From Bacteroidota bacterium (lineage in GTDB: Bacteria; Bacteroidota; Bacteroidia; Chitinophagales; Chitinophagaceae): a DNA stretch of 64,000 nucleotides. The DNA lies in contig VGFT01000006.1 in NCBI GenBank assembly GCA_016868775.1, forward strand, positions 1 to 64,000. Direction: 5' to 3'. The stretch's first letter is position 1; the number at the start of each line of letters is the position of its first letter. Shown in pieces: positions 44,344 through 53,290 of this stretch. The translations under genes were made by a program, and so were the position numbers. The notes under the pieces are model-generated. The model worked only from the letters and a program-made list of their open reading frames with translations. It was not told the DNA's origin and did not search any database.

Positions 44344-45240
44344 ATGCGTAACATAAAGAATTTATCGGGGTTGTTGGCTGGATTGTTCCTGCTTTTCAGC
44401 GCCTGCAAAAAACCGTCCTATTCCTTTGGTGAATTAGCAGCACCAACCAATCTTTCTATGACCGCAACGGTTGTGGGAGTGAATGCTGCCAATCCTAATG
44501 GAAACGGCACTGGTAATGTGGCCATTACCATAACCTCAACTGGCGCACTCACCTATAATGTCGACTTTGGCGATGGAATTACTCGGGTAGTACCTACCGG
44601 AACCCTGACCTACAAGTACGCGAATCCTGGAACCAACGACTATACCATCACAGTTAATGCTGTAGGCACGGGAGGGAGCATTTCTACGATCAGTAAGCGG
44701 GTACGGGTATTTGTCGCTTTTGTGATCCCGGCTCCGATTCTGAGTGCCCTTACGGGAGGTTCGTTGAAAGTGTGGGTGACCGATCGCTCAGCACCCGGGC
44801 ATTTTGGGGTTGGACCGAATGATGCGTTTTCGCCCATTTGGTATTCGGCCGGACCGGATACCCGCGAGGCATGTGCATATGATGATGAGATCACATTTTC
44901 CAAGAATGCACTCGATCAGGTATTCATGAACGTGAATAATTTTGGATCGTCTTTCTCGATCGGCGCCTCTAGTACCTTTTACGGATTCAGCGGCGGCGAC
45001 AATTGCTTCTCCATCAGTACAGGCGGAAACAAGCAATTGATCTTCCAAGATGCTACCTCAAATTCTACCCCGGCACAGTCAACGCGCATTCAGTTCACCG
45101 TACCGGGAAATGGGATCATCAATTTCGGTACCGGGGGTACTGTTTATGAGATCTTGGGGATCACGGAAACGACCATGCATCTTCGTAATATTGGCATTGA
45201 TGGAAACTCCTGGTATCAAAAGTTGAAAAAGAAGCCTTGA
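44344..45240 (+). CDS. PKD-domain lipoprotein, probable second glycan-binding protein
   Basis: A 298-residue lipoprotein (LLFSAC, then KKPSYSF). A PKD-like domain (about 35-125; VDFGDGITRVVPTGTLTYKY) is followed by a C-terminal beta-rich domain starting LTGGSLKVWVTDRSAPGHFG. It contains SPIWYSAGPDTREACAYDDE and ends in a lipocalin-like strand set (YEILGITETTMHLRNIG). I recall similar proteins beside GH16 enzymes in beta-glucan loci. The ligand is inferred. Its stop overlaps the TTG start of the next GH16 gene. Confidence 0.8.
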   Translation: MRNIKNLSGLLAGLFLLFSACKKPSYSFGELAAPTNLSMTATVVGVNAANPNGNGTGNVAITITSTGALTYNVDFGDGITRVVPTGTLTYKYANPGTNDYTITVNAVGTGGSISTISKRVRVFVAFVIPAPILSALTGGSLKVWVTDRSAPGHFGVGPNDAFSPIWYSAGPDTREACAYDDEITFSKNALDQVFMNVNNFGSSFSIGASSTFYGFSGGDNCFSISTGGNKQLIFQDATSNSTPAQSTRIQFTVPGNGIINFGTGGTVYEILGITETTMHLRNIGIDGNSWYQKLKKKP

Positions 45241-46256
45241 TCAATCGTTTTTTTTTAGTTTCCGGGTTGGCCGTCGCTGGTATTGGATGTGGAGGTAAAG
45301 ACACTCCCCCTAATCCAGTGGCGCCTACCAACCTGACGATAAACGTCATCATAGCCACCGACAATAGCGGTAATGTACAATTCACGGCTACCGCCTCCAA
45401 TGCCACAAGTTTTGATTATGATCTTGGGAACGGCATATTCCAAAATTCAGTATCGGGAAGCCTTACCTATCGCTATCCAACTTCTGGTAATTATACTGTT
45501 AACGTGGTTGCCAAAGGAGCGACAGGTCTTACCACGAGTAAATCGCTCGCTGTTTCGGTAGTGGTGGTTCAGTCACTGGTTTGGTCAGATGAATTCGATC
45601 TGCCCGGGGCACCCAATGCGTTGAAGTGGAGCTATGACGTTGGCGCTGGCGGATGGGGAAACAACGAGTTGCAATACTATACCAATCGGCTAGACAACGC
45701 CATTGTAAGCAATGGCACGCTTAAGATAATTGCCAAAGCTGAATCGTTTTCGGGTAGTAGTTACACCTCCGCACGCCTCCTTTCGCGTAATAAATTTTCA
45801 TTTCAGTACGGAAAGATGGAAGTCTATGCAAAATTGCCGGTAGGCGTTGGTACTTGGCCTGCAATCTGGATGCTGGGTGATAATTTCACGACGGTTGGCT
45901 GGCCAACCTGTGGAGAGATTGACATCATGGAGCATAAAGGGGCCGATCTAAACCGAATTCATTCCTCATTGCATTACCTAGGTCGGTCGGGAGGTAATCC
46001 GGTCACGGCTACGACACTTATTCAAAATGCCACGTCAGCCTTTCATTTGTACTCCTGCGAATGGTCGCCTCAGGCGATCAAATTTTTCGTTGATGGCAAT
46101 CTCTATCATACTGTAGCCAATACGTCTGCACTACCGTTTAATCAACCGTTTTTCATCATTTTAAACCAGGCCATGGGTGGTACATTCGGTGGGCAAATTG
46201 ACCCTTCTTTTTCTACCGCTTCTTTTGAAATCGATTATGTACGCGTCTATCAGTGA
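45237..46256 (+). CDS. GH16 endo-beta-glucanase lipoprotein with PKD-like domain
   Basis: A 339-residue enzyme. It uses a TTG start overlapping the previous stop (TTGA). Translating from there gives a signal peptide with lipobox VAGIGC at Cys18, which supports the start. A PKD/Ig-like domain (about 28-105) precedes the GH16 catalytic domain (about 110-339). The motif GEIDIMEHKG has nucleophile Glu227, Asp229 and acid/base Glu232. WGNNELQYYT and the methionine-containing motif point to laminarinase-like beta-1,3(4)-glucan cleavage, probably on the cell surface. Confidence 0.9.
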   Translation: MINRFFLVSGLAVAGIGCGGKDTPPNPVAPTNLTINVIIATDNSGNVQFTATASNATSFDYDLGNGIFQNSVSGSLTYRYPTSGNYTVNVVAKGATGLTTSKSLAVSVVVVQSLVWSDEFDLPGAPNALKWSYDVGAGGWGNNELQYYTNRLDNAIVSNGTLKIIAKAESFSGSSYTSARLLSRNKFSFQYGKMEVYAKLPVGVGTWPAIWMLGDNFTTVGWPTCGEIDIMEHKGADLNRIHSSLHYLGRSGGNPVTATTLIQNATSAFHLYSCEWSPQAIKFFVDGNLYHTVANTSALPFNQPFFIILNQAMGGTFGGQIDPSFSTASFEIDYVRVYQ

Positions 46257-46287
46257 ACGCTGTCTGTAGAAAATTAAAAAATTTGAA

Positions 46288-47109
46288 ATGATGTTTACTT
46301 TCTCTATGTATAGGGCCTACGTTGTGTTGATCACATTTTATTTATTTGTTGGCTTATCGCTAAGCGCTCAATTTCAGTATAATAGTCTTGTGTGGGCGGA
46401 TGAATTTGATCGACCCGGATTGCCAGATACTTCTAAGTGGAGTTATGATCGGGGAAATGGGTGTCCGAAGCTATGCGGTTGGGGGAATAATGAGCCCCAG
46501 TTTTATACATCGAACCGCAAGGAAAATGCCCGCGTGGTAAACGGTGAACTCATTATTGAAGCGCATAAAGAAAATTATGAAGGTGCTCCATACACGTCTG
46601 CTCGGCTAAGTACAAGGCAAAAGGGGGATTGGGCCTATGGACGAATTGTGGTACGCGCACTAATGCCAAATGGTCGGGGTACTTGGCCCGCGATCTGGAT
46701 GTTGCCGACAGAAAATAAATATGGAAATTGGCCCAAGAGCGGCGAGATTGATATTGCGGAGACAGTGGGGTATCAAAAAGATACGCTGCATCAAACCATC
46801 CATACCGACCTCTACAACGGAATGTATCGTACACAACGTACCAAACTCATTCCTCTGCCTGGTCATGGAAGCGGATTTCATGAATATGCCATTGAGTGGT
46901 CGGAAGACAGGTTTGATTATTATCTCGATGGTACGAAAACATTTACTTTCTCTAAGGAGGCAAGTGATACCCGTAAATGGCCATTTGACCAACCGTTCCA
47001 TTTGTTGTTGAACATGGCTATTGGAGGAGATTTTGGCGGCAAGAAGGGAATCGATGATTCAATCTTTCCCGTGCAGATGCGGGTGGATTATGTTCGAATA
47101 TATAAATAG
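46288..47109 (+). CDS. GH16 endo-beta-glucanase, secreted
   Basis: A 273-residue enzyme with a signal peptide ending LSLSAQ and no lipobox, so it is likely periplasmic or released. The catalytic motif SGEIDIAETVG gives Glu153, Asp155 and Glu158. WGNNEPQFYTSNRKEN and WPAIWMLP match the GH16 laminarinase/licheninase group. It differs from the neighbouring GH16 in lacking a lipid anchor and PKD domain, so the pair may act on opposite sides of the outer membrane. Its stop overlaps the GTG start of the GH3 gene by one base. Confidence 0.9.
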   Translation: MMFTFSMYRAYVVLITFYLFVGLSLSAQFQYNSLVWADEFDRPGLPDTSKWSYDRGNGCPKLCGWGNNEPQFYTSNRKENARVVNGELIIEAHKENYEGAPYTSARLSTRQKGDWAYGRIVVRALMPNGRGTWPAIWMLPTENKYGNWPKSGEIDIAETVGYQKDTLHQTIHTDLYNGMYRTQRTKLIPLPGHGSGFHEYAIEWSEDRFDYYLDGTKTFTFSKEASDTRKWPFDQPFHLLLNMAIGGDFGGKKGIDDSIFPVQMRVDYVRIYK

Positions 47110-49364
47110 TGCGTCGAGTGAAAACATGCAGTTTGATTGGGTTGGCGCTTTTACTAAAATCCAACATTATTTTTGGCCAGATAGATGATGTTACAAGACG
47201 CGTGGACTCACTTATGTCATTAATGACGTTGGAGGAAAAAGTTGGACAGCTCAATCAGCTGAGTAGTGATTTTATTTCAACTGGACCGATCACATGCGAT
47301 GGCGAAAAGCAAGATCGTGTTCGTCAGGGCAAGGTTGGTTCGTACTTGAATGTCACCGGGGCTGCACGTACACGCTCTTTGCAGGAGATCGCAATGCAGT
47401 CGAGACGTAAGATCCCTTTGCTTTTTGCCCAAGATGTCATTCATGGTTACCGGACGATTTTCCCAATACCACTTGCTGAAGCAGCCAGTTGGGATCTGGC
47501 AGCTATTGAACGATCGGCACGGATTGCAGCATCAGAGGCGGCCGGATCGGGAATACACTGGACCTTTGCGCCAATGGTTGATATTTCTCGAGATCCTCGT
47601 TGGGGACGAGTAATGGAAGGCGCCGGAGAGGACACATATCTGGGAAGTTTAATCGCTGAGGCACGTGTTAAAGGATTTCAAGGGAAAGGATTGGGTCAAG
47701 TCGATGCCATTATGGCTTGTGCTAAACATTTTGCGGCTTACGGTGCAGCTGAGGGGGGTCGCGATTACAATACGACCGATATGAGCATGCGTCGTTTACA
47801 TGAAGTCTATTTGCCTCCGTTTAAAGCTGCCGTCGAAGCGGGCGTTTCCAGCGTAATGAATTCTTTCAATGACATTAATGGCATTCCAGCAACCGGAAAT
47901 ACTTATCTCCAGCGGACAATACTCAAAGGGAAATGGAATTTCAACGGACTGGTGGTAAGCGATTGGGGTAGTATCGGTGAGATGATAAATCATGGCTATG
48001 CGACCGATACCGCAGATGCTGCAAAGCGTGCCATCATTGCTGGTTCAGATATGGATATGGAGAGTCGGGCATATGTAGGGCAATTGATCGAACTCGTAAA
48101 AAGAAAGATAGTCCCCGAATCGGTGATTGATGAAGCAGTTTGTCGCGTTCTAAATAAAAAATTTGAACTTGGATTATTCGATGATCCATATCGCTTCTCA
48201 GATGAGAGCCGTGAGAAAGCGATTTGGAATGATCCTACGCATCTCGAGGCAGCACGAGACATGGCCAAAAAAAGTATAGTGTTGTTGAAGAATGATTTAG
48301 TGAAAAAACTAGGTAAACCACTCTTACCGCTGGATGTTTTTGGAAGTACCAAGATCGCATTGGTTGGGCCGCTGGTGAAGGCCATAAGTGATAACAATGG
48401 TTTTTGGAGTTATAGCTGGCCCGATGATTCCGTTCGGGTGGTTTCGCTATGGAAAGGCGTAGAGAGAAAATTTAAAGCTTCAAAGGATCTTATTTATGCA
48501 AAAGGGTGTGAACTAGAAGGGGCTGACACTTCTGGATTCGCGGCAGCGCGGCAGGCGGCTTTGAAATCAGATATTGTGATCGTAAGTGTGGGAGAGTCGG
48601 GAAGCATGAGTGGTGAAGCGAAGAGTCGAAGTGAGATTCATTTACCTGGCATTCAAGAGCAACTGGTCAAGGAACTCGTGGCAACCGGCAAACCGGTAGT
48701 TGTGTTGATCAGTGCCGGACGGCCGCTTGTTTTTAATTGGATCGCCGATAATGTACCTTCAATCGTTTACACTTGGTGGCTGGGTACGGAGGCAGGCAAC
48801 GCAATCGCTGATGTACTATTTGGTGATCATAATCCCTCAGGGAAGTTGCCAATGACCTTTCCGAGGACGGAAGGTCAAATTCCGATCTATTATAATTATT
48901 TTAATACCGGTCGACCATTTAAAAATGATAAAGATTTTAATTACGTCACCGCCTACACGGATCTGCCTAACAGCCCTCGTTATCCCTTTGGCTATGGTTT
49001 AAGTTATACAACTTTCGAGTATAGAAACATCAGACTAAGCGCAGATACTATAAATCTCGGCGAGTCAATAAAGGTGAAAGTTAATGTGACGAATTCGGGT
49101 AAATATGTTGGCGATGAGGTAGTTCAGTTGTATATACAGGACGTGGCAGCCTCTTTGGTTCGTCCCGTACGAGAGTTAAAGGCTTTTAAAAAGGTTCGAC
49201 TGATGTCCGGAGAAACCAAAGAAGTTGAATTTCTACTCACAGAAAAAGAGCTTTCCTTTTTTCAAGAAGATTTACGATTTGCGGCTGAGCCAGGTCTTTT
49301 CAATCTATTTATTGGCGGAAGCTCACACACGAGCGTACATACCTCCTTTTATGCAAAGGAATAA
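47109..49364 (+). CDS. GH3 beta-glucosidase (BglX-like)
   Basis: A 751-residue exo-acting enzyme that releases glucose from oligosaccharides. Signal peptide from a GTG start (GTG codons at 47109 and 47118 both possible). The (beta/alpha)8 domain has DPRWGRVMEGAGEDTYLGS, AKHFAAYG and nucleophile Asp285 in GLVVSDWGS. The alpha/beta sandwich has KPVVVLISAGRPL and WWLGTEAGNAIADVLFGDHNPSGKLP. A fibronectin-III-like C-terminus follows. Last gene of the glucan locus. A 60-base sample (48121-48180) is 35% GC, against 57% for one in infB. Confidence 0.94.
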   Translation: MRRVKTCSLIGLALLLKSNIIFGQIDDVTRRVDSLMSLMTLEEKVGQLNQLSSDFISTGPITCDGEKQDRVRQGKVGSYLNVTGAARTRSLQEIAMQSRRKIPLLFAQDVIHGYRTIFPIPLAEAASWDLAAIERSARIAASEAAGSGIHWTFAPMVDISRDPRWGRVMEGAGEDTYLGSLIAEARVKGFQGKGLGQVDAIMACAKHFAAYGAAEGGRDYNTTDMSMRRLHEVYLPPFKAAVEAGVSSVMNSFNDINGIPATGNTYLQRTILKGKWNFNGLVVSDWGSIGEMINHGYATDTADAAKRAIIAGSDMDMESRAYVGQLIELVKRKIVPESVIDEAVCRVLNKKFELGLFDDPYRFSDESREKAIWNDPTHLEAARDMAKKSIVLLKNDLVKKLGKPLLPLDVFGSTKIALVGPLVKAISDNNGFWSYSWPDDSVRVVSLWKGVERKFKASKDLIYAKGCELEGADTSGFAAARQAALKSDIVIVSVGESGSMSGEAKSRSEIHLPGIQEQLVKELVATGKPVVVLISAGRPLVFNWIADNVPSIVYTWWLGTEAGNAIADVLFGDHNPSGKLPMTFPRTEGQIPIYYNYFNTGRPFKNDKDFNYVTAYTDLPNSPRYPFGYGLSYTTFEYRNIRLSADTINLGESIKVKVNVTNSGKYVGDEVVQLYIQDVAASLVRPVRELKAFKKVRLMSGETKEVEFLLTEKELSFFQEDLRFAAEPGLFNLFIGGSSHTSVHTSFYAKE

Positions 49365-49398
49365 AAGGTAATGCAAAAAGGAAGGATAGCGTGTATGT

Positions 49399-49418
49399 TT
49401 CGACAGGCTTCAGCGAGG
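49399..49418. repeat. Family C-like intergenic element
   Basis: TTCGACAGGCTTCAGCGAGG resembles the AGGCTTCAGCGAG stretch at 25953-25965. It lies in the 154-bp spacer between convergent GH3 and S46 peptidase genes. Confidence 0.5.
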
Positions 49419-49431
49419 AGAATCTAAGGAG

Positions 49432-49508
49432 TTTAGCGTTTAGCACATGAGATTAAGTTCGTTTTAGAGAATGATCTATCGACTAAACACTGTTCCCTAA
49501 ACCCTAAA
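49432..49508. repeat. Inverted heptamer repeat, family B copy 3
   Basis: The left arm is TTTAGCG, TTTAGCA (49432-49445). The right arm is CCCTAAA, CCCTAAA (49495-49508). TGTTCCCTAAAC at 49491-49502 is identical to copy 2. It lies between convergent gene ends. Confidence 0.75.
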
Positions 49509-49518
49509 CTTCAATATA

Positions 49519-51684
49519 TTACTTCATTATTTTTAGTTCCTCAATGATATTCTTCCCACCACCAAGTTTATCAATACACCAGAGTACATATCGAATATCG
49601 ACGCAGATGGTGCGGTTCAGGTCTTTGTCGAACGCGAGTTTATGGCTCAGTGCCTCGTAATTGCCATCGAAGGCCAAGCCGATGAGTTCCCCTCGGTTGT
49701 TGATCACGGGAGAGCCTGAACTACCGCCGGTAATGTCGTTGGTGGTAATGAATCCTACGACAAGATCCTTGCGTTTGGGGTCGGCGTATTCTCCAAAATC
49801 TTTTTTCTTCAGCAACTCCACTTGGTTCGCAGGTAAATCGAATTCATAGTCGCCGGCTTTATATTTTTCCAGAATCCCGCGGGAGGTAGTTACGTAGTCG
49901 TATTTTACTGCATCGCGGGGTTCATATGATTTTACGTTTCCATAGCTTACCCGCATGGTGAACGTGGCGTCGGGATACATCCCGTTGGCCTTCACGGGAT
50001 CCATTTCCCGTATGCCTTTCAGGTAGATCCTGCCATATTCTGCATTTTTTGTGTTGAATTGTTGATTGAGTGGGGCGTAGCGCGTGTTGTAATTGTTTAG
50101 AAATGCTTGCGCATGCTGGAAGGCAGGATCTTGCTGCAAGGCAGACAAGGTTGGGTTTGCGACAAACGCTTTCCATCGTTCATCGTCAAAGACCATCGTA
50201 TTGGCAAAAACCTCTGTTGCATAGTGATCGTAGGTGTCAACATCGGTTAAGGATCCATGCGTACTCTCCAACGATTTGAAGAAATCTGCCGGATGCTGCG
50301 TATTGTCTACGTCTTCATAGAACATCCGGGTCGTAATAGCCAAAATATTCTCATCCGACGCCCTATTTTCTTCTGCCAGAAAACCGGTTCGCTGTTTATC
50401 GATCGCCTCTGCAATCTTCTTCGGGTCGCCGGCTTTCCCATCGGCCGATTTCAAGGCGGCTTCGAGCGACAACAATGAGCCGGAGAACGCGATTAGTGGA
50501 GACCCCATCACTCCCTCATTCATATACTGTCGGTGTTTGGCATAGGGGCGCCATTCGTCGTATGCTTTTCCCCAATCACGAAACAGATTTTCGTATTCCA
50601 GTTTTCCATTTGCCCACTGCTGAAATTCGGTCTCGGCTTTTTGTTTCTGTCCGAGTACATCATATTTGAGCAGCTGCTTGGTTTCTCCATCAAAGAATTT
50701 CCAATAGTTGGTAATTCCGGCATAAGAAGAGGCCAGCTGCAATTTTACCTTAGGGTCATTTTTCATTTCCTCAAACATGAATTTGAGACGCGCATCCCTT
50801 AATTTAACCAGAGTTGGATTATTGATGTCGGTTGACAATTTGATGCCAAAAGAACTTTCGTATCGGTTTGTGCTACCCGGATAACCCCAGATCATGGCGA
50901 AATCGCCGTCCTTCAAGGGACGAAGCGAAACCGGTAAATACCATTTCGGTTGATAGGGAACATTGTTCGCATCGTATTTAGAAGGTTTACCATCCGGACT
51001 CATATACACGCGGAAAACAGAAAAGTCGCCGGTGTGACGAGGCCACTCCCAGTTGTCCGTATCGCCCCCAAATTTTCCTACGCTCTCGGGAGGGGTACCA
51101 ACTAGGCGAACATCACTGTAGCGTTGGTACACAAAGGCCAAGAATTGATTCCCTTTGAACAGCGGGCTTACGCGCGTCTCCACACTACTATTAGCATCGC
51201 TCATGCGTTTGTTGATGGCGGCTAACACGGCTGCTTGTTTCCGAACACGTTCGGCTCCACTCAGATTTCCCAGCGAATCCATTACCTCCTTTGTCACGTC
51301 TTCGATACGAAGGAGAAATTGAACGGATAAATTGGTTTGAATCTCCTCATTTCCCGATTTGGCATAGAATCCATCGCGCAGATAGTTATTGTCTACGCTG
51401 CTGGCTGCCGCAATGGCTCCATATCCGCAGTGGTGATTCGTGAAGATCAATCCTTTTGAACTCACAATTTCACCTGTACACCCTCCCCCAAAAATGATGA
51501 TAGCATCTTTTAGGGAAGCTTGGTTAATGTCATAAAGTTGCTTTGCCGTAAGCTTCAAGCCTTTGGCTTTCATTTTGGAATAAACTTGTTCGCCCAATAA
51601 AAGGGGCAGCCACATGCCTTCGTCGGCAACGGCCCGAAACAAGAAAGCGACAAGAAGGCAAAGGGTAAGCAAGGAGCGTTTCAT
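49519..51684 (-). CDS. S46-family dipeptidyl-peptidase, DPP7-type
   Basis: A 721-residue secreted serine exopeptidase removing N-terminal dipeptides in the periplasm. Signal peptide (RSLLTLCLLVAFLFRAVA), then catalytic His in IFTNHHCGYGAI and Ser656 in GGSSGSPV. The P1-specificity position 18 residues later is Gly674 (FDGNYE). In this family Gly marks DPP7 (hydrophobic P1) and Arg marks DPP11 (acidic P1), so DPP7-type specificity is predicted. It is monocistronic and convergent with the GH3 glucosidase gene. Confidence 0.92.
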   Translation of the reverse strand: MKRSLLTLCLLVAFLFRAVADEGMWLPLLLGEQVYSKMKAKGLKLTAKQLYDINQASLKDAIIIFGGGCTGEIVSSKGLIFTNHHCGYGAIAAASSVDNNYLRDGFYAKSGNEEIQTNLSVQFLLRIEDVTKEVMDSLGNLSGAERVRKQAAVLAAINKRMSDANSSVETRVSPLFKGNQFLAFVYQRYSDVRLVGTPPESVGKFGGDTDNWEWPRHTGDFSVFRVYMSPDGKPSKYDANNVPYQPKWYLPVSLRPLKDGDFAMIWGYPGSTNRYESSFGIKLSTDINNPTLVKLRDARLKFMFEEMKNDPKVKLQLASSYAGITNYWKFFDGETKQLLKYDVLGQKQKAETEFQQWANGKLEYENLFRDWGKAYDEWRPYAKHRQYMNEGVMGSPLIAFSGSLLSLEAALKSADGKAGDPKKIAEAIDKQRTGFLAEENRASDENILAITTRMFYEDVDNTQHPADFFKSLESTHGSLTDVDTYDHYATEVFANTMVFDDERWKAFVANPTLSALQQDPAFQHAQAFLNNYNTRYAPLNQQFNTKNAEYGRIYLKGIREMDPVKANGMYPDATFTMRVSYGNVKSYEPRDAVKYDYVTTSRGILEKYKAGDYEFDLPANQVELLKKKDFGEYADPKRKDLVVGFITTNDITGGSSGSPVINNRGELIGLAFDGNYEALSHKLAFDKDLNRTICVDIRYVLWCIDKLGGGKNIIEELKIMK

Positions 51685-51773
51685 AGTGATTGTTTTTGGT
51701 CAATCGCAAATTACGAAACGCCGCGTCGTTTTTTTGAATAAATACACCTAATTTCAGGCATCAAAACCAACGA

Positions 51774-53111
51774 ATGCGTCTTTCCCTCCTTGCCTTTTGC
51801 CTCCTTGCCGTGTACTGGGTTTCCTGTGGTAAAAAGGATAACCCCGGTCCGGGGCCCAACCCCAACCCAACCCCCGGCTGTGCCGTTGCCAGTGGTCCCA
51901 CCAACGGCAGTTTTGTGACAGGCAATCAAGTAACGCTTAGTTGGAACGCTGTTTCCGGTGCCAGCACTTATGATGTTTTTCTGGGTACCACCTCCAATCC
52001 CACTACCTCCATCGCCACCAACGTAAGCGGCACCAGCTATACCCATACCATTCCCTCCACGCCCAATATTTCCTATTACTGGTACGTGGTTCCCAAGAAC
52101 AGCAGCGGTGCAGCTACCGGCTGCAATAGTCAAGTAAATTCTTTCACGTTTATCAGCATTTCGGTCCCTGCTCCTTTTGGGTACTATGTGGTGGGCTATT
52201 TTCCTTCGTACCGCTCCGTTGCCGACGTGCCGGATATCAAATTCAAAATGACCAACGTAGTGGTCTATGCTTTTTTTGGTGTTAACGCAAGCGGTACGCT
52301 GACAGTGAATAGTCCCACCACCCTAAACGATGTCTTAACCAAGGCCCGTGCCAATGGGTCAAAAGTATTTGTGGGGATCAACGATGCCAGCGGTGATGGG
52401 AAGACAAACTTCAAGAACATGGCGGCCAGTGCAACCGGACGCAACAATTTTGTGAAAGATGTGATGAATAAAGTGCGTCAGTACGGATTTGATGGGGTGG
52501 ATATGGATTGGGAGTTTCCTTCCACTTCCGACGGAACTGATGCAACATTCACCCTCATGATGAAGGAACTTTCCGATTCTCTTCACCGCGATGCCCGATA
52601 TTATTTGTCTTGCGCGATCACGGCAGGTAAATATGCCGGCGGTATTCGGGATGCGATCCGAAACGAACTTTACCCGTACGTTGATTTTTTCAATGTGATG
52701 GCTTATGATGATTTCAGTACCTCCACGCCGTACCGACATCATAGCGATTTTGCCCTTGCTTCCACTTGTCTGAATTATTGGCTCAACACCCGGCAGATGC
52801 CGGCGGCAAAATGTGTACTCGGCTTACCAGCTTATGGTAGGCCTTCGGGCATCACGCAAACCGGCACGGTGATTTCTTACCGAGGCATACTTACACAAGG
52901 AGGAGGCCCGAATTCCGATTCGGCCATCGTTACCTCGGGCGGATTTACAAATTATACGATCTATTACAACGGACAATTCACCATCAAACGAAAGGCCAAG
53001 CTGGCCAAGGACATCGCTAATGGAGTTATGATGTGGGAGAAATGGCAGGATGCGCCCGATGGAAATTCCCTGCTCAAAGCTGCCTGCGATACGGTAGGAA
53101 GGACCTATTGA
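51774..53111 (+). CDS. GH18 chitinase-like lipoprotein with Fn3-like domain
   Basis: A 445-residue protein. A lipobox (VYWVSC) is followed by a Pro/Asn-rich linker, a fibronectin-type III-like domain (about 40-125) and a GH18 barrel (about 135-440). The catalytic DxxDxDxE motif is DGVDMDWEFP with Asp240, Asp243, Asp245 and Glu247 all present. YYVVGYFPSYRS and FNVMAYDDF are further GH18 markers. It probably cleaves chitin or related GlcNAc polymers at the cell surface. Its last 7 bases overlap the convergent zinc-ribbon gene. Confidence 0.9.
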   Translation: MRLSLLAFCLLAVYWVSCGKKDNPGPGPNPNPTPGCAVASGPTNGSFVTGNQVTLSWNAVSGASTYDVFLGTTSNPTTSIATNVSGTSYTHTIPSTPNISYYWYVVPKNSSGAATGCNSQVNSFTFISISVPAPFGYYVVGYFPSYRSVADVPDIKFKMTNVVVYAFFGVNASGTLTVNSPTTLNDVLTKARANGSKVFVGINDASGDGKTNFKNMAASATGRNNFVKDVMNKVRQYGFDGVDMDWEFPSTSDGTDATFTLMMKELSDSLHRDARYYLSCAITAGKYAGGIRDAIRNELYPYVDFFNVMAYDDFSTSTPYRHHSDFALASTCLNYWLNTRQMPAAKCVLGLPAYGRPSGITQTGTVISYRGILTQGGGPNSDSAIVTSGGFTNYTIYYNGQFTIKRKAKLAKDIANGVMMWEKWQDAPDGNSLLKAACDTVGRTY

Positions 53112-53290
53112 TCCTTTTTGTTTTCGGTTCGTTCGGCATCGAATCGTTCCTGCAACATCAGGTTGGTGTCGCAGTTGTCGCCATCGCAACACGGAAGGGC
53201 ATTGGTTTTACAGACGAGGCACTGATAGTGACCTTGTACGTGGATCATCTCCACTGGCTGACCGCAAAAAGAACAGGGTTGAGGTTTCAT
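53105..53290 (-). CDS. Small zinc-ribbon-like protein
   Basis: A 61-residue cytoplasmic protein with eight cysteines. CSFCG and CLVCK form two CxxC pairs 16 residues apart, a likely zinc ribbon, followed by PCCDGDNCD. The C-terminal part is charged and helical. The ATG overlaps the obg stop (ATGA), so the two are translationally coupled. Function unknown. Confidence 0.75.
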   Translation of the reverse strand: MKPQPCSFCGQPVEMIHVQGHYQCLVCKTNALPCCDGDNCDTNLMLQERFDAERTENKKDQ

